In this document: positions 17,625 through 26,880 of the stretch, in pieces | Position numbering within the stretch: the stretch's first letter is position 1 | Layout: every line of letters begins with the position of its first letter | Source of the DNA: Paenibacillus pedocola | GTDB lineage: Bacteria; Bacillota; Bacilli; Paenibacillales; Paenibacillaceae | DNA: 64,000 nucleotides | Direction: 5' to 3' | Assembly: GCF_031599675.1 (NCBI RefSeq) | Contig: NZ_CP134223.1 | Coordinates: forward strand, 6,244,501 to 6,308,500 | The notes under the pieces: generated by a model | The model's database searches: none | Seen by the model: only the letters and a program-made list of their open reading frames with translations | What the model was told of the DNA's origin: nothing | Program-made: the position numbers and the translations under genes

Positions 17625-20600
17625 TCATTCTAAAGCTGCGTCCGTTCGAGGAATAGCGAAGGAAATCCGGGTTCCCGTGCCGGGAACACTCTCAATCATT
17701 AGGCCGGTTCCATATATTTTGAGCAGCCGCCGCTGAATATTTCTCAGACCAATGCCGCCTCCGGTACGTTCTTCCGACAGCACCTCACCAATCCGCTCAT
17801 GGGACATACCGATTCCGTCATCAGAGACAGCAATTACCAGCTGGCGCGGCAGAAGCCTGATGGTCAACGTGACCGTTCCTCCGGATTCCTTTTGCATCAG
17901 TCCATGGTTTACGGCATTTTCGACTATCGGCTGAATGCTGAGCGGCGGGATCAGCTCCCTGATTCCCTCGGGCACATCGATTTCAATGTTCAGCCGTTCG
18001 TCAAACCTTGCCTTCTCCAGAGCCAGATAAGAGCGCACCAGCTCCAGCTCCTTCCCGATCGGTACGGTTTGTCCGCGGTTCTGAAAGTCAAAGCTGCTGC
18101 GCAGATATTGGCTGAGATCCAGCAGCAGATCGGTTGCCTTCTCCGGATCATCCGGACAAACCGAGATAATAGCATTAAGCGCATTATATAGAAAATGGGG
18201 CTTGATCTGCGCCTGCAGAAAAGCGATTTCCGTCTCAACAGACATGCGGATTGACTTGCGCATATCAAGCAGGGTCTGCGCACGCGCCCTGAATTCCCTC
18301 AGCTCCACAGGCTGGCTCAAATAATCATTGGCACCTGCCTCAAAAACGGCCTGAATATCCTCCGGGCGGTTCCCGGTTGTCAGAACGAGTATCGGCAGCT
18401 CCGATAAGATGAACCGCTCACGAATGGCTTGGCATAAAACCAATCCAGGCATTCCCGGTATAGCCCAATCCATGACGACCAGGTCAAGTTCAGGCTGCTT
18501 CTGCATAATCATTAGCGCCTCAGGACCGCTGACAGCCGTAATCACCTGATGCTTCTCCAGCCGGAGCGCATTGGACAGCACCTGCAGATTAACAGGATCA
18601 TTATCAACAACAAGGATTGTGCAGCATTCCCCTTCCCGGGTCCGCACCGGCGAATCTTCTTCCAGCTCCGCCATGGCCGCAGTTTCCCAAACTGTGACTT
18701 CCAATAGCTCCTGGCCCAGAAGTGCCGTCCGTTCTTTCAGCACCGGCAAGGTAAAGCGGAATACCGACCCTTGTCCCAGCGTAGAGTGTACCTCTATCTT
18801 TCCGCCGTTCAGCTCCACCAGCTTCTGGGTAATACTGAGGCCCAGGCTGTTTTCGCGGTACAGTTTCTGGGCTCCTGTGACTTGCGGGTCATAAGCATCA
18901 AAAAGCGTCCGTAAACGCTCTGGTGCAAGTCCCGCTCCGGTATCAGCCACTTGAACAGCCACATAATCTTCTTTAACCTCCGCCGACACGGTTATCACAC
19001 CCGCTTGGGTATAATTTACGGCATTTTCCAATAAATTGAACAAAATCTGGGCCAACCGCTGCTCATCCGTTTCAATCAGCGGCAGCTCCTCCGGCAGATT
19101 CAATCTGAAACTCAGGCCGGGATTACCAGTTACATGACGGGTAACCTCCATAACAGAAGAAGCTACGCTACGGAGATCTACAGCCTGCCGCTGCAGAAAC
19201 AGATCCCCATGGTTCAGCTTGGCGAAATCGGACATATCATTGATCAGGGCGGACAGTCGTTTACCGGTGGAGACAACCATCGACAGCTGTCCGTTCTGCT
19301 GAGCATTTAAAGGGCCTGCCGCCCCCTCCGCCAGCGTCTGCGCAATGTTCACAATCCCCTGCAAGGGGCTGCGCAATTCACGGGAGGTAGCGGCCATGAA
19401 GTCATCCTTCAGCCCGTCCAGCGTGATCAGTCTGCGGGAGAGCTGCTCCACTTCAAGGAAAGAAGCGGCATATTGGCGGGCCATCACAATGGCCTGGAAG
19501 AATCCGAACAGAATAATTTCATAGGACAGCACGTAATAATGAAAGGCCAGATTCCAGACGCTGGCCAGATAGTAAATGATGACTACACTCAGGCTTTCGA
19601 TGCTGACCATCATCAGGAACATGTTCTTCGGATTTTGCCTGGTCCCGGTGACCATAGAGTAGAGCACAAAGCTTATAGCCACAACGCCCCAGGTCAACAG
19701 CATTCCTTCCAGATAGCTGAAATACTGCGCCGGAACGAACACTGCGATCAGCAGAAGCACGGAAGTAATCGCTTTGGAGGCTTTCATAACCGCTTCGGGC
19801 ATCGGATAGTTGATCGAGTTAGCTACGTATCTTAGCAGATAATAGTAGACAAGTGTGGAGGAGGCGAGCTGCAGCTTCAGCACAATTTCGTAGGGCAGAC
19901 CGGGCATGACAGCTGAAATCAGCTTCTCCCCATGGGTCAGTATATACACAAGAGCCGCGAGGCTGAACAATCCCAGATACAGCGTAATTCCCCGGCTCGC
20001 CCTTATCCTGGAGAACATCAGCAGAAACAAGGCAAGCGTGAAAAATCCGAACAGCGTTGCCCCGTCCACAAACAGGGCAAATTCCCGGTGCTTCAGAATA
20101 GCCGACTGCCCCCCGATGATGATCGGCTGTACAATACCGCCGGAGGAATAAATGTAATTTGACACTTGTACTATAATCTCCAGCTTATCGCCGTTCACTG
20201 CAGCGAATCCCATGTATGGAATATTGTTAGATTTGCCCCCGGATGGAGTGGCCGCGGGGAAACCGCTGCTCCCGATCTCCTGGCCGTTCATGAATATCCG
20301 GCTTGCAGACCGGATATTAAGCGTACGCAGGCCATATACGACTGCCTGTCCGCCGGAGACCTTCGCCTGCAGACGGTAGGTGGCAAAGCCTTTGGCCTGC
20401 GTTTTTCCCGTAGCCGATATGTAGGTATTCCATTTCTCCGGCACGTTGATCATCGTAGACACTGCCGGAGCCGCCCGGCCGGACTCCCGTGAATGAAAAT
20501 CCTCCGGCGTCAGCAGCCTGTCACGGTAAAACTCCCATTCCCCGTTCAGCTTCACGACCCCGTCCTGCTGGAAATCCCAATTCCGCAAATCGATCATGCC

Positions 20601-20714
20601 TTGCCTGGAAACCGGCATATCCTGTTTCACCACAAGGTTCTGAAGGATGGAGAACAACGGCACTATGCATACCAGCAGCACGCTGCACAGTATGCTTAGC
20701 CAATATTTCTTCAT
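17625..20714 (-). CDS. 7TMR-DISM hybrid sensor with two kinase cores
   Basis: 1029 residues. Order: membrane anchor, extracytoplasmic jelly-roll domain (about 40-195, W-E-F-Y-R-D-R-L-L start), seven membrane segments (7TMR-DISM, about 205-400), HisKA-like plus HATPase (about 430-660), receiver (about 690-810, Asp in V-V-M-D-W-A), then a second LytS-type kinase core (K-P-H-F-L-Y-N-A-L-N, about 830, with a second HATPase, D-D-G-I-G-M). In the first H-box the histidine is Arg: T-S-R-E-L-R-S-P (codon CGT). The second core keeps its His. It is paired with the SARP regulator downstream. Confidence 0.88.
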   Translation of the reverse strand: MKKYWLSILCSVLLVCIVPLFSILQNLVVKQDMPVSRQGMIDLRNWDFQQDGVVKLNGEWEFYRDRLLTPEDFHSRESGRAAPAVSTMINVPEKWNTYISATGKTQAKGFATYRLQAKVSGGQAVVYGLRTLNIRSASRIFMNGQEIGSSGFPAATPSGGKSNNIPYMGFAAVNGDKLEIIVQVSNYIYSSGGIVQPIIIGGQSAILKHREFALFVDGATLFGFFTLALFLLMFSRIRASRGITLYLGLFSLAALVYILTHGEKLISAVMPGLPYEIVLKLQLASSTLVYYYLLRYVANSINYPMPEAVMKASKAITSVLLLIAVFVPAQYFSYLEGMLLTWGVVAISFVLYSMVTGTRQNPKNMFLMMVSIESLSVVIIYYLASVWNLAFHYYVLSYEIILFGFFQAIVMARQYAASFLEVEQLSRRLITLDGLKDDFMAATSRELRSPLQGIVNIAQTLAEGAAGPLNAQQNGQLSMVVSTGKRLSALINDMSDFAKLNHGDLFLQRQAVDLRSVASSVMEVTRHVTGNPGLSFRLNLPEELPLIETDEQRLAQILFNLLENAVNYTQAGVITVSAEVKEDYVAVQVADTGAGLAPERLRTLFDAYDPQVTGAQKLYRENSLGLSITQKLVELNGGKIEVHSTLGQGSVFRFTLPVLKERTALLGQELLEVTVWETAAMAELEEDSPVRTREGECCTILVVDNDPVNLQVLSNALRLEKHQVITAVSGPEALMIMQKQPELDLVVMDWAIPGMPGLVLCQAIRERFILSELPILVLTTGNRPEDIQAVFEAGANDYLSQPVELREFRARAQTLLDMRKSIRMSVETEIAFLQAQIKPHFLYNALNAIISVCPDDPEKATDLLLDLSQYLRSSFDFQNRGQTVPIGKELELVRSYLALEKARFDERLNIEIDVPEGIRELIPPLSIQPIVENAVNHGLMQKESGGTVTLTIRLLPRQLVIAVSDDGIGMSHERIGEVLSEERTGGGIGLRNIQRRLLKIYGTGLMIESVPGTGTRISFAIPRTDAALE

Positions 20715-20775
20715 ATTCTCTGCCCCTTTCTGGCCGCGTGTGAAAATTATACATTGGAATACTTTCGTAAATAAA

Positions 20776-20809
20776 GAAAAAAACCGATTCCACTTATTTC
20801 GGAATCGGC
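20776..20809 (-). terminator. Rho-independent terminator after pbuX
   Basis: Minus-strand stem CCGATTCC...GGAATCGG followed by seven T, about 35 bases past the permease stop codon. Confidence 0.85.
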
Positions 20810-20843
20810 AGTCAAACTTTTAATAGATTGAATTGGAAGATTT

Positions 20844-22151
20844 TTATTTCATCTCTTGGGCAGGCGCCGGAGAAGCAGCAGCAACGGTATGATCCTGGGT
20901 CTTGGATAAAAAGATGTTCAGAACAATCGCTGTCAGCGATCCCGAAACGATACCGTTTTGCAGCAGCATTCTGGCGAATTCCGGCAGCTGGTCAAACATG
21001 GAAGGCAGTACTGCGGAGCCTAAGCCAACGGCAATGCTGCAGGCGGCAATCAGCAGATTGCCGTCCTTGCGCAGATCCACCTCGGACAGAATAGACATCC
21101 CGGAAGCGGCGACAGACCCGAACATCACGATCATTGCGCCTCCCAGCACCGCATTCGGCACAACGGTTGTCAGCGCCGCCAGCTTAGGCAGCAGACCCAG
21201 CACAACCATAATTCCGCCTGCCGCGAAGATCACATTGCGTGTCTTAACACGGGTCAGGGACAACAGACCGACATTCTGGGAGAACGCCGTATACGGAAAA
21301 GCGTTGAACAGCCCGCCCAGCATAATCGCCAGCCCTTCAGAGCGCAGGCCGTTTACGATCTGCTTCTCCTCCACCTTCTGATCCGTAGCCTTGCCAACCG
21401 CGAAATACACACCTGTCGATTCGACCATTGAAACGATATTGACGATAATCATTGTGAAAATTGCCGTCACACTGAACTGCGGCCAGCCGAAATAGAAAGG
21501 CTGGGCGATACTGACGTAAGAGGCCGTACCAACGGCAGAGAAATCAACCAGACCGAAGAAGTAGCCAATTGCCGTACCGGCAGCGAGGCCTACCAGCACC
21601 GAAACAGAACGCAGGAAGCCTGTAGCCAGCCGGTTCACCACAAGGATAACCAGCAGCGTGATCAAGGCCAGCAGCAGATTGCGGGGCTGTCCAAAATCGG
21701 CGCTGCCCTGACCGCCAGCCACATTGTTCATCGCTACCGGAATAAGCGACAGTCCAATGATCGTCACCACAGATCCGGTGACTACCGTAGGGAAGAACTT
21801 CAGCAGCTTCCCGTAAACCGGGGCTGCCAGCACTACAAACAGGCCGGATATAATAATCGCACCATAAGCGGTTGCCAGGTTAGAGCCCGAGGCAATGGCA
21901 ATGATCGGGCTGACCGCGGTAAATGTGCAGCCCAGCACGACCGGAAGGCCGCTGCCGAAGTGCTTGCTGCCGATTACCTGCAGCAAAGTGGCCAATCCGC
22001 AGGTGAATAAATCGGCGGCGATCAGATAAGCCATCTGCGCTGCGCTCAAATTCAGTGCGCCCCCTACAACCAGCGGTACAATGACCGCCCCCGCGTACAT
22101 CGCCAGCACATGCTGCAATCCCAGAGCGAATACCTTTTGCTTACTTAACAT
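20844..22151 (-). CDS. pbuX: Xanthine permease (NCS2 family)
   Basis: 435 residues with about 12-14 membrane segments of the nucleobase-ascorbate (NCS2) family: the Q-H-V-L-A-M-Y-A motif near the N-terminus, and G-L-F-N-A-F-P-Y-T-A-F-S-Q-N-V-G after the central segments. It imports xanthine by cation symport. The ATG overlaps the xpt stop (ATGTTAA), and the operon is under a guanine-class riboswitch, as in B. subtilis xpt-pbuX, which supports the assignment over uracil permease. Confidence 0.93.
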   Translation of the reverse strand: MLSKQKVFALGLQHVLAMYAGAVIVPLVVGGALNLSAAQMAYLIAADLFTCGLATLLQVIGSKHFGSGLPVVLGCTFTAVSPIIAIASGSNLATAYGAIIISGLFVVLAAPVYGKLLKFFPTVVTGSVVTIIGLSLIPVAMNNVAGGQGSADFGQPRNLLLALITLLVILVVNRLATGFLRSVSVLVGLAAGTAIGYFFGLVDFSAVGTASYVSIAQPFYFGWPQFSVTAIFTMIIVNIVSMVESTGVYFAVGKATDQKVEEKQIVNGLRSEGLAIMLGGLFNAFPYTAFSQNVGLLSLTRVKTRNVIFAAGGIMVVLGLLPKLAALTTVVPNAVLGGAMIVMFGSVAASGMSILSEVDLRKDGNLLIAACSIAVGLGSAVLPSMFDQLPEFARMLLQNGIVSGSLTAIVLNIFLSKTQDHTVAAASPAPAQEMK

Positions 22152-22750
22152 CCTGCACTCTCCTTAATCTGCTCTTCATTAGCGATAAAATGAACTTCTC
22201 CCGGAGCCATGGAAGAGATGCGTGCCAGTGCATGCACCGGAATGCCTCTCTTCTCCAGCAGGCTCCGCCCTTCCTGAAAGCTCTTCTCAATCACACAGCC
22301 CACGCCCAGTAGCTGTGCCCCTGATTCCATAACGATATCAACCAGTCCGACCAACGCAGCCCCGGTAGCGAGGAAATCATCAACGATCAGCACTTTGTCC
22401 TCCGGCCCCAGATATTTCTGTGAAATGCTGATCAGGTAGTCTTCCTGACGGGTAAACGAATGAACCGGTGCCGAATAGACCCCTTCTGACAAGGTAACAG
22501 CCTTCTTTTTCTTGGCATAAATAAAGGGAACTCCCAGCGCAATTCCCGCTGCCATGGCGAACTGGATCCCGCTGGCCTCCACGGTTAAGATCTTTGTAAC
22601 CGGCAGATGTCCAAAGACTGTCTTGAACTCCTGCCCGATTTGCAGGGCAAGCTCCGTATCCACTTGATGGTTCAGAAACGAGTCCACCTTCAGTACGGTC
22701 TCCGACAGGATCAGGCCTTCTTCTCTAATACGTTCCTCTAATACTCTCAT
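22145..22750 (-). CDS. xpt: Xanthine phosphoribosyltransferase
   Basis: 201 residues, the usual Xpt size. The PRPP-binding loop is V-L-I-V-D-D-F-L-A-T-G-A-A (about 125-137). It converts xanthine and PRPP to XMP in purine salvage. N-terminal L-K-V-D-S-F-L-N-H-Q-V-D is typical of Xpt. First gene of the xpt-pbuX operon, preceded by a riboswitch leader with terminator. Confidence 0.95.
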   Translation of the reverse strand: MRVLEERIREEGLILSETVLKVDSFLNHQVDTELALQIGQEFKTVFGHLPVTKILTVEASGIQFAMAAGIALGVPFIYAKKKKAVTLSEGVYSAPVHSFTRQEDYLISISQKYLGPEDKVLIVDDFLATGAALVGLVDIVMESGAQLLGVGCVIEKSFQEGRSLLEKRGIPVHALARISSMAPGEVHFIANEEQIKESAGC

Positions 22751-22802
22751 AACAGCAGCTTCTCTCCTTCAAGGTTCTTCCCGCCCAATCCTTTAGCGAA
22801 AC

Positions 22803-22850
22803 AAAAAAGGACAGATTCACTTGAGCGTTTCTCTCAAGTGAATCTGTCCT
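22803..22850 (-). terminator. Riboswitch-controlled intrinsic terminator of xpt-pbuX
   Basis: A perfect 18-bp minus-strand stem (arms about 22809-22826 and 22833-22850) ending in six T, located between the aptamer and the xpt start. This is the off-switch expected when purine binds the aptamer. Confidence 0.9.
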
Positions 22851-22963
22851 TCTGGGCTTTTGTCCCTAAGTGGTGTAACACATCGCAGTGTCCGCATCGC
22901 TCGGACCAGCCTTTCCTATACCTCCGCACGGCATAGAAAACGGAACCCTAGATGCGCTATTTC

Positions 22964-23034
22964 ACTCATAGTCGGACAATTACGATGGTTATCCGGTAGA
23001 AACTTATGGGCCATATTCCCAAGATTATATGAGT
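22964..23034 (-). ncRNA. Purine riboswitch aptamer (guanine class)
   Basis: Read on the minus strand: P1 ACTCATA/TATGAGT; J1/2 TAATC; P2 GGG/CCC with loop AATATGG; J2/3 AAGTTTCTACC; P3 CGGA(T)AA/TT(G)TCCG; J3/1 GACTATG. The pyrimidine in the ligand-pairing position after GA is C, which specifies guanine (or hypoxanthine/xanthine) rather than adenine. About 110 bases separate it from the terminator, longer than in B. subtilis xpt. Confidence 0.95.
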
Positions 23035-23325
23035 TGTTATATGAATAATCCGATTAAAACCTTTGTATATCTTACACGCTCTGTACGCTCCTTACAAGCT
23101 TTAATTCGTGAAAAATTTCAGCATTTAATGACAATTTTTCATGAGATACATATATTTCTTTCAGAACCGGTAGTGGGACAATAATAAAACAGCAGAATAT
23201 CGCAGTGAATGCCTGAAAATCATACTAATTTATGGTTAAACTGGCCTTTTGCCCTTGTTTGCCCTATCACCGCATCTCTATTAAAAGTATAATTAGTAAA
23301 ACTAGCGACATAAAGGCGGAATAGC
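23035..23325. other. Non-coding gap between divergent xpt and hybrid kinase promoters
   Basis: No gene seen. It should hold the xpt promoter (minus) and the kinase promoter (plus). A TATAAT occurs on the plus strand near 23290 without a convincing -35. AAAGGCGGA before 23326 is the kinase ribosome binding site. Confidence 0.4.
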
Positions 23326-26300
23326 ATGAAAATAAAACAACAGATTTGGTTCGCGGCACTCGCTTCTATACTGCTGATTGGCAGTATGATTACTATATCT
23401 ATTATCTATCTGGAAGGAGTTCCGCTTTATCTGTCTTTAGGGGCGGGTACAGCAGGCATTCTGCTTAGCACTTTCTTCCTGGCTGGCATTCACCGGAGCT
23501 TAACCCGCGGTATCGGCAGCATCCTTACAATATCGCAGGATATTGCCCAAGGTACACTTGATTCCTCGGGAAAGGCTACTGCCGATAGTGATGAATTGGG
23601 ACAGCTGGCACAGTCCTTTTATACCCTTGGAATGGATCTGCACCACAAGACGGAAGAAGAACGCAGCCTGCGGCTGAAGGCCGAAGAACAGGCCTGGATC
23701 AATACCGAGGTGTCGGAAATGGTCCTGATGCTTCAGGGCTCCGTGCATTTGCAGACGGCGGCGCGAATCTTCATCGGCCGTCTGGCGTCTGCTGTCGGCG
23801 GAAGCTACGGGGCGGTGTACTTGGTACAGCATAACCAGCTGCAATTCACGGCCGGCTATGCTTTTGATGAAGCCTCCGTGAACCGTGAACCGTTCAGGCT
23901 GGGCAGCGGACTGGTTGGTCAATGCGCAGTTGACGGGCAAATGATCGTGATGCACCATCTGCCGGAGAATTACGTCAGGGTTCACTCCGGACTGGGCGAA
24001 GCAGCTCCCTCCACACTGATTCTGCTGCCGGTGCTTTATGAGACCGAGGTAGTCGCCGTGGTTGAGCTGGCCCTGATGAAAGAACTGGCCGACAAGGAGC
24101 TGCAATTCATCGAGCGGACCGGCCAGAACATGGGGGTTCTGATCAACACACTGGCCGATGTTGCCCGTATTGAGGAACTGCTCAGTGAAACTCAACTGCA
24201 GAAGGATGAACTTGAGGCGCAGACCGAGGAGCTGCAGGCCCAGACCCAGGAGCTGGAGGCGCAGACAGAAGAACTACTGGCGCAAACGGAGGAGCTGCAA
24301 GCACAGACCGAGGAATTGGCTACCTCCAACAATAATCTGCAGCAGCAGATGGAGCTGACCGCACGGCAGAAAGAGGAGATCCAGGAGCAGGCCGACGAGC
24401 TATTGGCCCAGACGAATGAGCTCCAGGACCAAAAGGAAGAGCTGCTGGCGCAAACCGAGGAGCTGCAGGCACAGGCCGAAGAATTGGCTACCTCTAACAA
24501 TAATCTGCTGCAGCAGATGGAGCTGACCGCACGGCAGAAAGAGGAGATCCAGGAGCAGGCCGACGAGCTATTGGCCCAGACGAATGAGCTCCAGGACCAA
24601 AAGGAAGAGCTGCTGGCGCAAACCGAGGAGCTGCAGGTACAGACCGAGGAGCTGCAAGCACAGGCCGAAGAATTGGCTACCTCCAACAATAATCTGCTGC
24701 AGCAGATGGAGCTGACCGAACAGCAGAAAGCCGAGATCAAAGCCCAGGCGGAAGAGATCTTCATGGCCGCACAATACAAGTCGGAGTTTCTTGCCAACGT
24801 CTCGCATGAACTGCGTACACCGCTGAACAGCCTGCTGATCCTGTCACAGATTCTGGCTGAGAACAAGGAAGGTAATCTCGGTGTAAAACAGCTTGAATAC
24901 GTGCATACCATCTTCTCGGCCGGCAAGGATCTGCTTCAGCTGATCGATGAGATTCTCGATCTGGCGAAGCTCGAGGTCGGCAAAATGACGCCTGTGCTGG
25001 AGCCCGTTGCGCTGCATGATGTCAGCACTCATCTGTTCCGCCGGTTCGAGCAGCAGGCGAAGAAAAAGAATATCCGCTTTGACGTCCATTGTGACAGCAG
25101 ACTGCCGGAGCATCTGATGACCGACGGCCACCGGCTCCAGCAGATCATTAACAATCTGCTGTCGAACGCCGTGAAGTTCACTCCCGAGCAGGGTTCTGTC
25201 TCACTATCCATCCGCCCAAGCAGTGATGAAGTGATCTTCTCGGTCAGCGACACCGGGATCGGCATTGCTCCGTCCAAGCTGGACAGCATCTTCGAAGCCT
25301 TCCAGCAGGCCGACGGCACAACCAGCCGCAAGTACGGCGGCACGGGCCTGGGCCTCACCATCTGCCGTGAGCTGGCCACCCTGCTCGGCGGAAGAATCGA
25401 GGTCGATTCCCTGGAAGGCAAGGGCAGCACCTTCTCGCTGACTATCCCCGCTGCGCTGCCTGATGAGGATACACTTGCCCAGGTAGCCGCCTCCTTCGCA
25501 GCTGCGGCCACTATGGAGATCATTGACCCGGAACCTGCGGTCAAGGAACAATCCGCATTCCGGGAGTCCTTCGTACCCGACATTTCGATTTCCAATCCGA
25601 AGCTGCTGCAGTTCGCTGAAATGGACGATGACCGGAATAATCTCCTTAGCAGTGACACTCTGCTTCTGATTATCGAAGAAGATGCCGAGTTCGCGGCGAT
25701 TCTGCTGCAGCTGGCCCGCAGCAGAGGCTTCAAGGCGATTGTGGCCTTCCAGGGTGACCAGGGTCTCGCTTTGGCCCATGCCTACAAGCCGGATGCGATT
25801 CTGCTCGACCTGCACCTCCCCGTTCTTGACGGCTGGTCGATCATCAGCCGGCTAAAGAGCCGGCCGGAGCTGCGCCACATTCCGGTACACGTCATTTCAA
25901 CCACCGAAGAGAACCAGCAGAGCCTGGCGATGGGCGCCCTCTCCTTCTGGAAGAAGCCGAGCGACCAGACCGAGCTGGAGGCTTCCTTCCTGCAGATTGA
26001 AACGTATATCCGGCGTCCGGTCAAAAGCCTGCTGATCGTAGAGGACAACCAGCTGCTGCGCAGCAGCCTTGTGGAGTTCATCGCTCATCCCGATGTGCGC
26101 ATTGTCGCCGTCGGTACCGGGCGGGAAGCCATGGAGCAGCTGAGCAGTCACCATTTTGACTGCATGGTGCTGGATCTGGGCTTATCCGACATCAGCGGCT
26201 TTGATCTGCTCGAGCAGGTCAAAACCAACCGCAAGCTGCAAACCCTGCCGGTCATTATCTATACCGGAAAAGATCTCAGCAAGTCCGACGAGCAGCGGTT

Positions 26301-26826
26301 GAAGCATTATGCCGAGAGCATCGTGATCAAGAATGTGCGGTCGATGGAGCGGCTCTACGATGAAACCGCACTGTACCTGCACCGCAAGCATGCTGACCTG
26401 CCGCCGGACAAACAGCTGCTGATCGAGAAGCTGCATAATCCGGAGGCCGCCTTTGCCGGGAAAAGCATTCTGCTCGTAGATGATGATATGCGTAATATTT
26501 TTGCGTTGTCGAGTGTACTTGAAGGCTATAATATGGATATCAGCTTTGCCCAAAACGGCCGGGAAGCGCTGGAGCATCTGGAACAGCATCCGGAAACCCA
26601 GCTTGTATTCATGGATATTATGATGCCGGAAATGGACGGGTATGAGACGATGAAGCATATCCGATCCAGACCCGAGTATGACCAGATGGTAATTATAGCC
26701 CTGACCGCGCGTGCTTTGGAGGAGGACCGGATCAAATGCCTGCAGGCCGGTGCCTCCGACTACATCTCCAAGCCGATTAACACTACACAGCTGGTTACTG
26801 TGCTCAAGGTATGGTTAATTCAATAA
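23326..26826 (+). CDS. Hybrid sensor histidine kinase with GAF, long coiled coil and three receivers
   Basis: 1166 residues. Two membrane segments near the N-terminus, HAMP (about 60-110), GAF (about 125-275), then a Gln/Glu-rich coiled coil (about 285-480) built of tandem repeats, HisKA with intact S-H-E-L-R-T-P (about 492), HATPase (D-T-G-I-G-I, G-T-G-L-G-L) and three receivers. Phosphoacceptor Asp: I-L-L-D-L-H-L-P, M-V-L-D-L-G-L-S, V-F-M-D-I-M-M-P. The second receiver lacks the usual Lys, ending S-I-V-I-K-N-V. Resembles multi-receiver stress kinases of Bacillota. The next gene, 54 bases on, is probably its partner. Confidence 0.9.
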   Translation: MKIKQQIWFAALASILLIGSMITISIIYLEGVPLYLSLGAGTAGILLSTFFLAGIHRSLTRGIGSILTISQDIAQGTLDSSGKATADSDELGQLAQSFYTLGMDLHHKTEEERSLRLKAEEQAWINTEVSEMVLMLQGSVHLQTAARIFIGRLASAVGGSYGAVYLVQHNQLQFTAGYAFDEASVNREPFRLGSGLVGQCAVDGQMIVMHHLPENYVRVHSGLGEAAPSTLILLPVLYETEVVAVVELALMKELADKELQFIERTGQNMGVLINTLADVARIEELLSETQLQKDELEAQTEELQAQTQELEAQTEELLAQTEELQAQTEELATSNNNLQQQMELTARQKEEIQEQADELLAQTNELQDQKEELLAQTEELQAQAEELATSNNNLLQQMELTARQKEEIQEQADELLAQTNELQDQKEELLAQTEELQVQTEELQAQAEELATSNNNLLQQMELTEQQKAEIKAQAEEIFMAAQYKSEFLANVSHELRTPLNSLLILSQILAENKEGNLGVKQLEYVHTIFSAGKDLLQLIDEILDLAKLEVGKMTPVLEPVALHDVSTHLFRRFEQQAKKKNIRFDVHCDSRLPEHLMTDGHRLQQIINNLLSNAVKFTPEQGSVSLSIRPSSDEVIFSVSDTGIGIAPSKLDSIFEAFQQADGTTSRKYGGTGLGLTICRELATLLGGRIEVDSLEGKGSTFSLTIPAALPDEDTLAQVAASFAAAATMEIIDPEPAVKEQSAFRESFVPDISISNPKLLQFAEMDDDRNNLLSSDTLLLIIEEDAEFAAILLQLARSRGFKAIVAFQGDQGLALAHAYKPDAILLDLHLPVLDGWSIISRLKSRPELRHIPVHVISTTEENQQSLAMGALSFWKKPSDQTELEASFLQIETYIRRPVKSLLIVEDNQLLRSSLVEFIAHPDVRIVAVGTGREAMEQLSSHHFDCMVLDLGLSDISGFDLLEQVKTNRKLQTLPVIIYTGKDLSKSDEQRLKHYAESIVIKNVRSMERLYDETALYLHRKHADLPPDKQLLIEKLHNPEAAFAGKSILLVDDDMRNIFALSSVLEGYNMDISFAQNGREALEHLEQHPETQLVFMDIMMPEMDGYETMKHIRSRPEYDQMVIIALTARALEEDRIKCLQAGASDYISKPINTTQLVTVLKVWLIQ
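24313..24738 (+). repeat. Tandem coiled-coil repeats inside the hybrid kinase
   Basis: Near-identical DNA units start at 24313, 24481 and 24670 (each beginning GAATTGGCTACCTC), the third incomplete. The first spacing is 168 bp, or 56 codons (eight heptads); the second is 189 bp, or 63 codons (nine heptads). The extra 21 bp is one heptad of the E-E-L-Q-x-Q-T type. Recent duplication is likely and the heptad phase is kept. Confidence 0.9.
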
Positions 26827-26880
26827 CTGCCGGAGCTCAGCAACGGACCTACAGAACATTTTGACTCGGTGGGAGGAACT

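Noticed and set aside
22860..23048. 62-residue plus-strand ORF
   Set aside because: Lies antisense to the riboswitch leader; the sequence is explained by the aptamer.
24313..24738. CRISPR-like spaced repeats
   Set aside because: The repeats are coding, in frame, and have no unique spacers; they encode a coiled coil.
24192..24926. Long Ser/Cys-rich minus-strand ORF
   Set aside because: It is the antisense shadow of the Gln/Glu coiled-coil repeats in the hybrid kinase; its repeat composition follows directly from that sequence.
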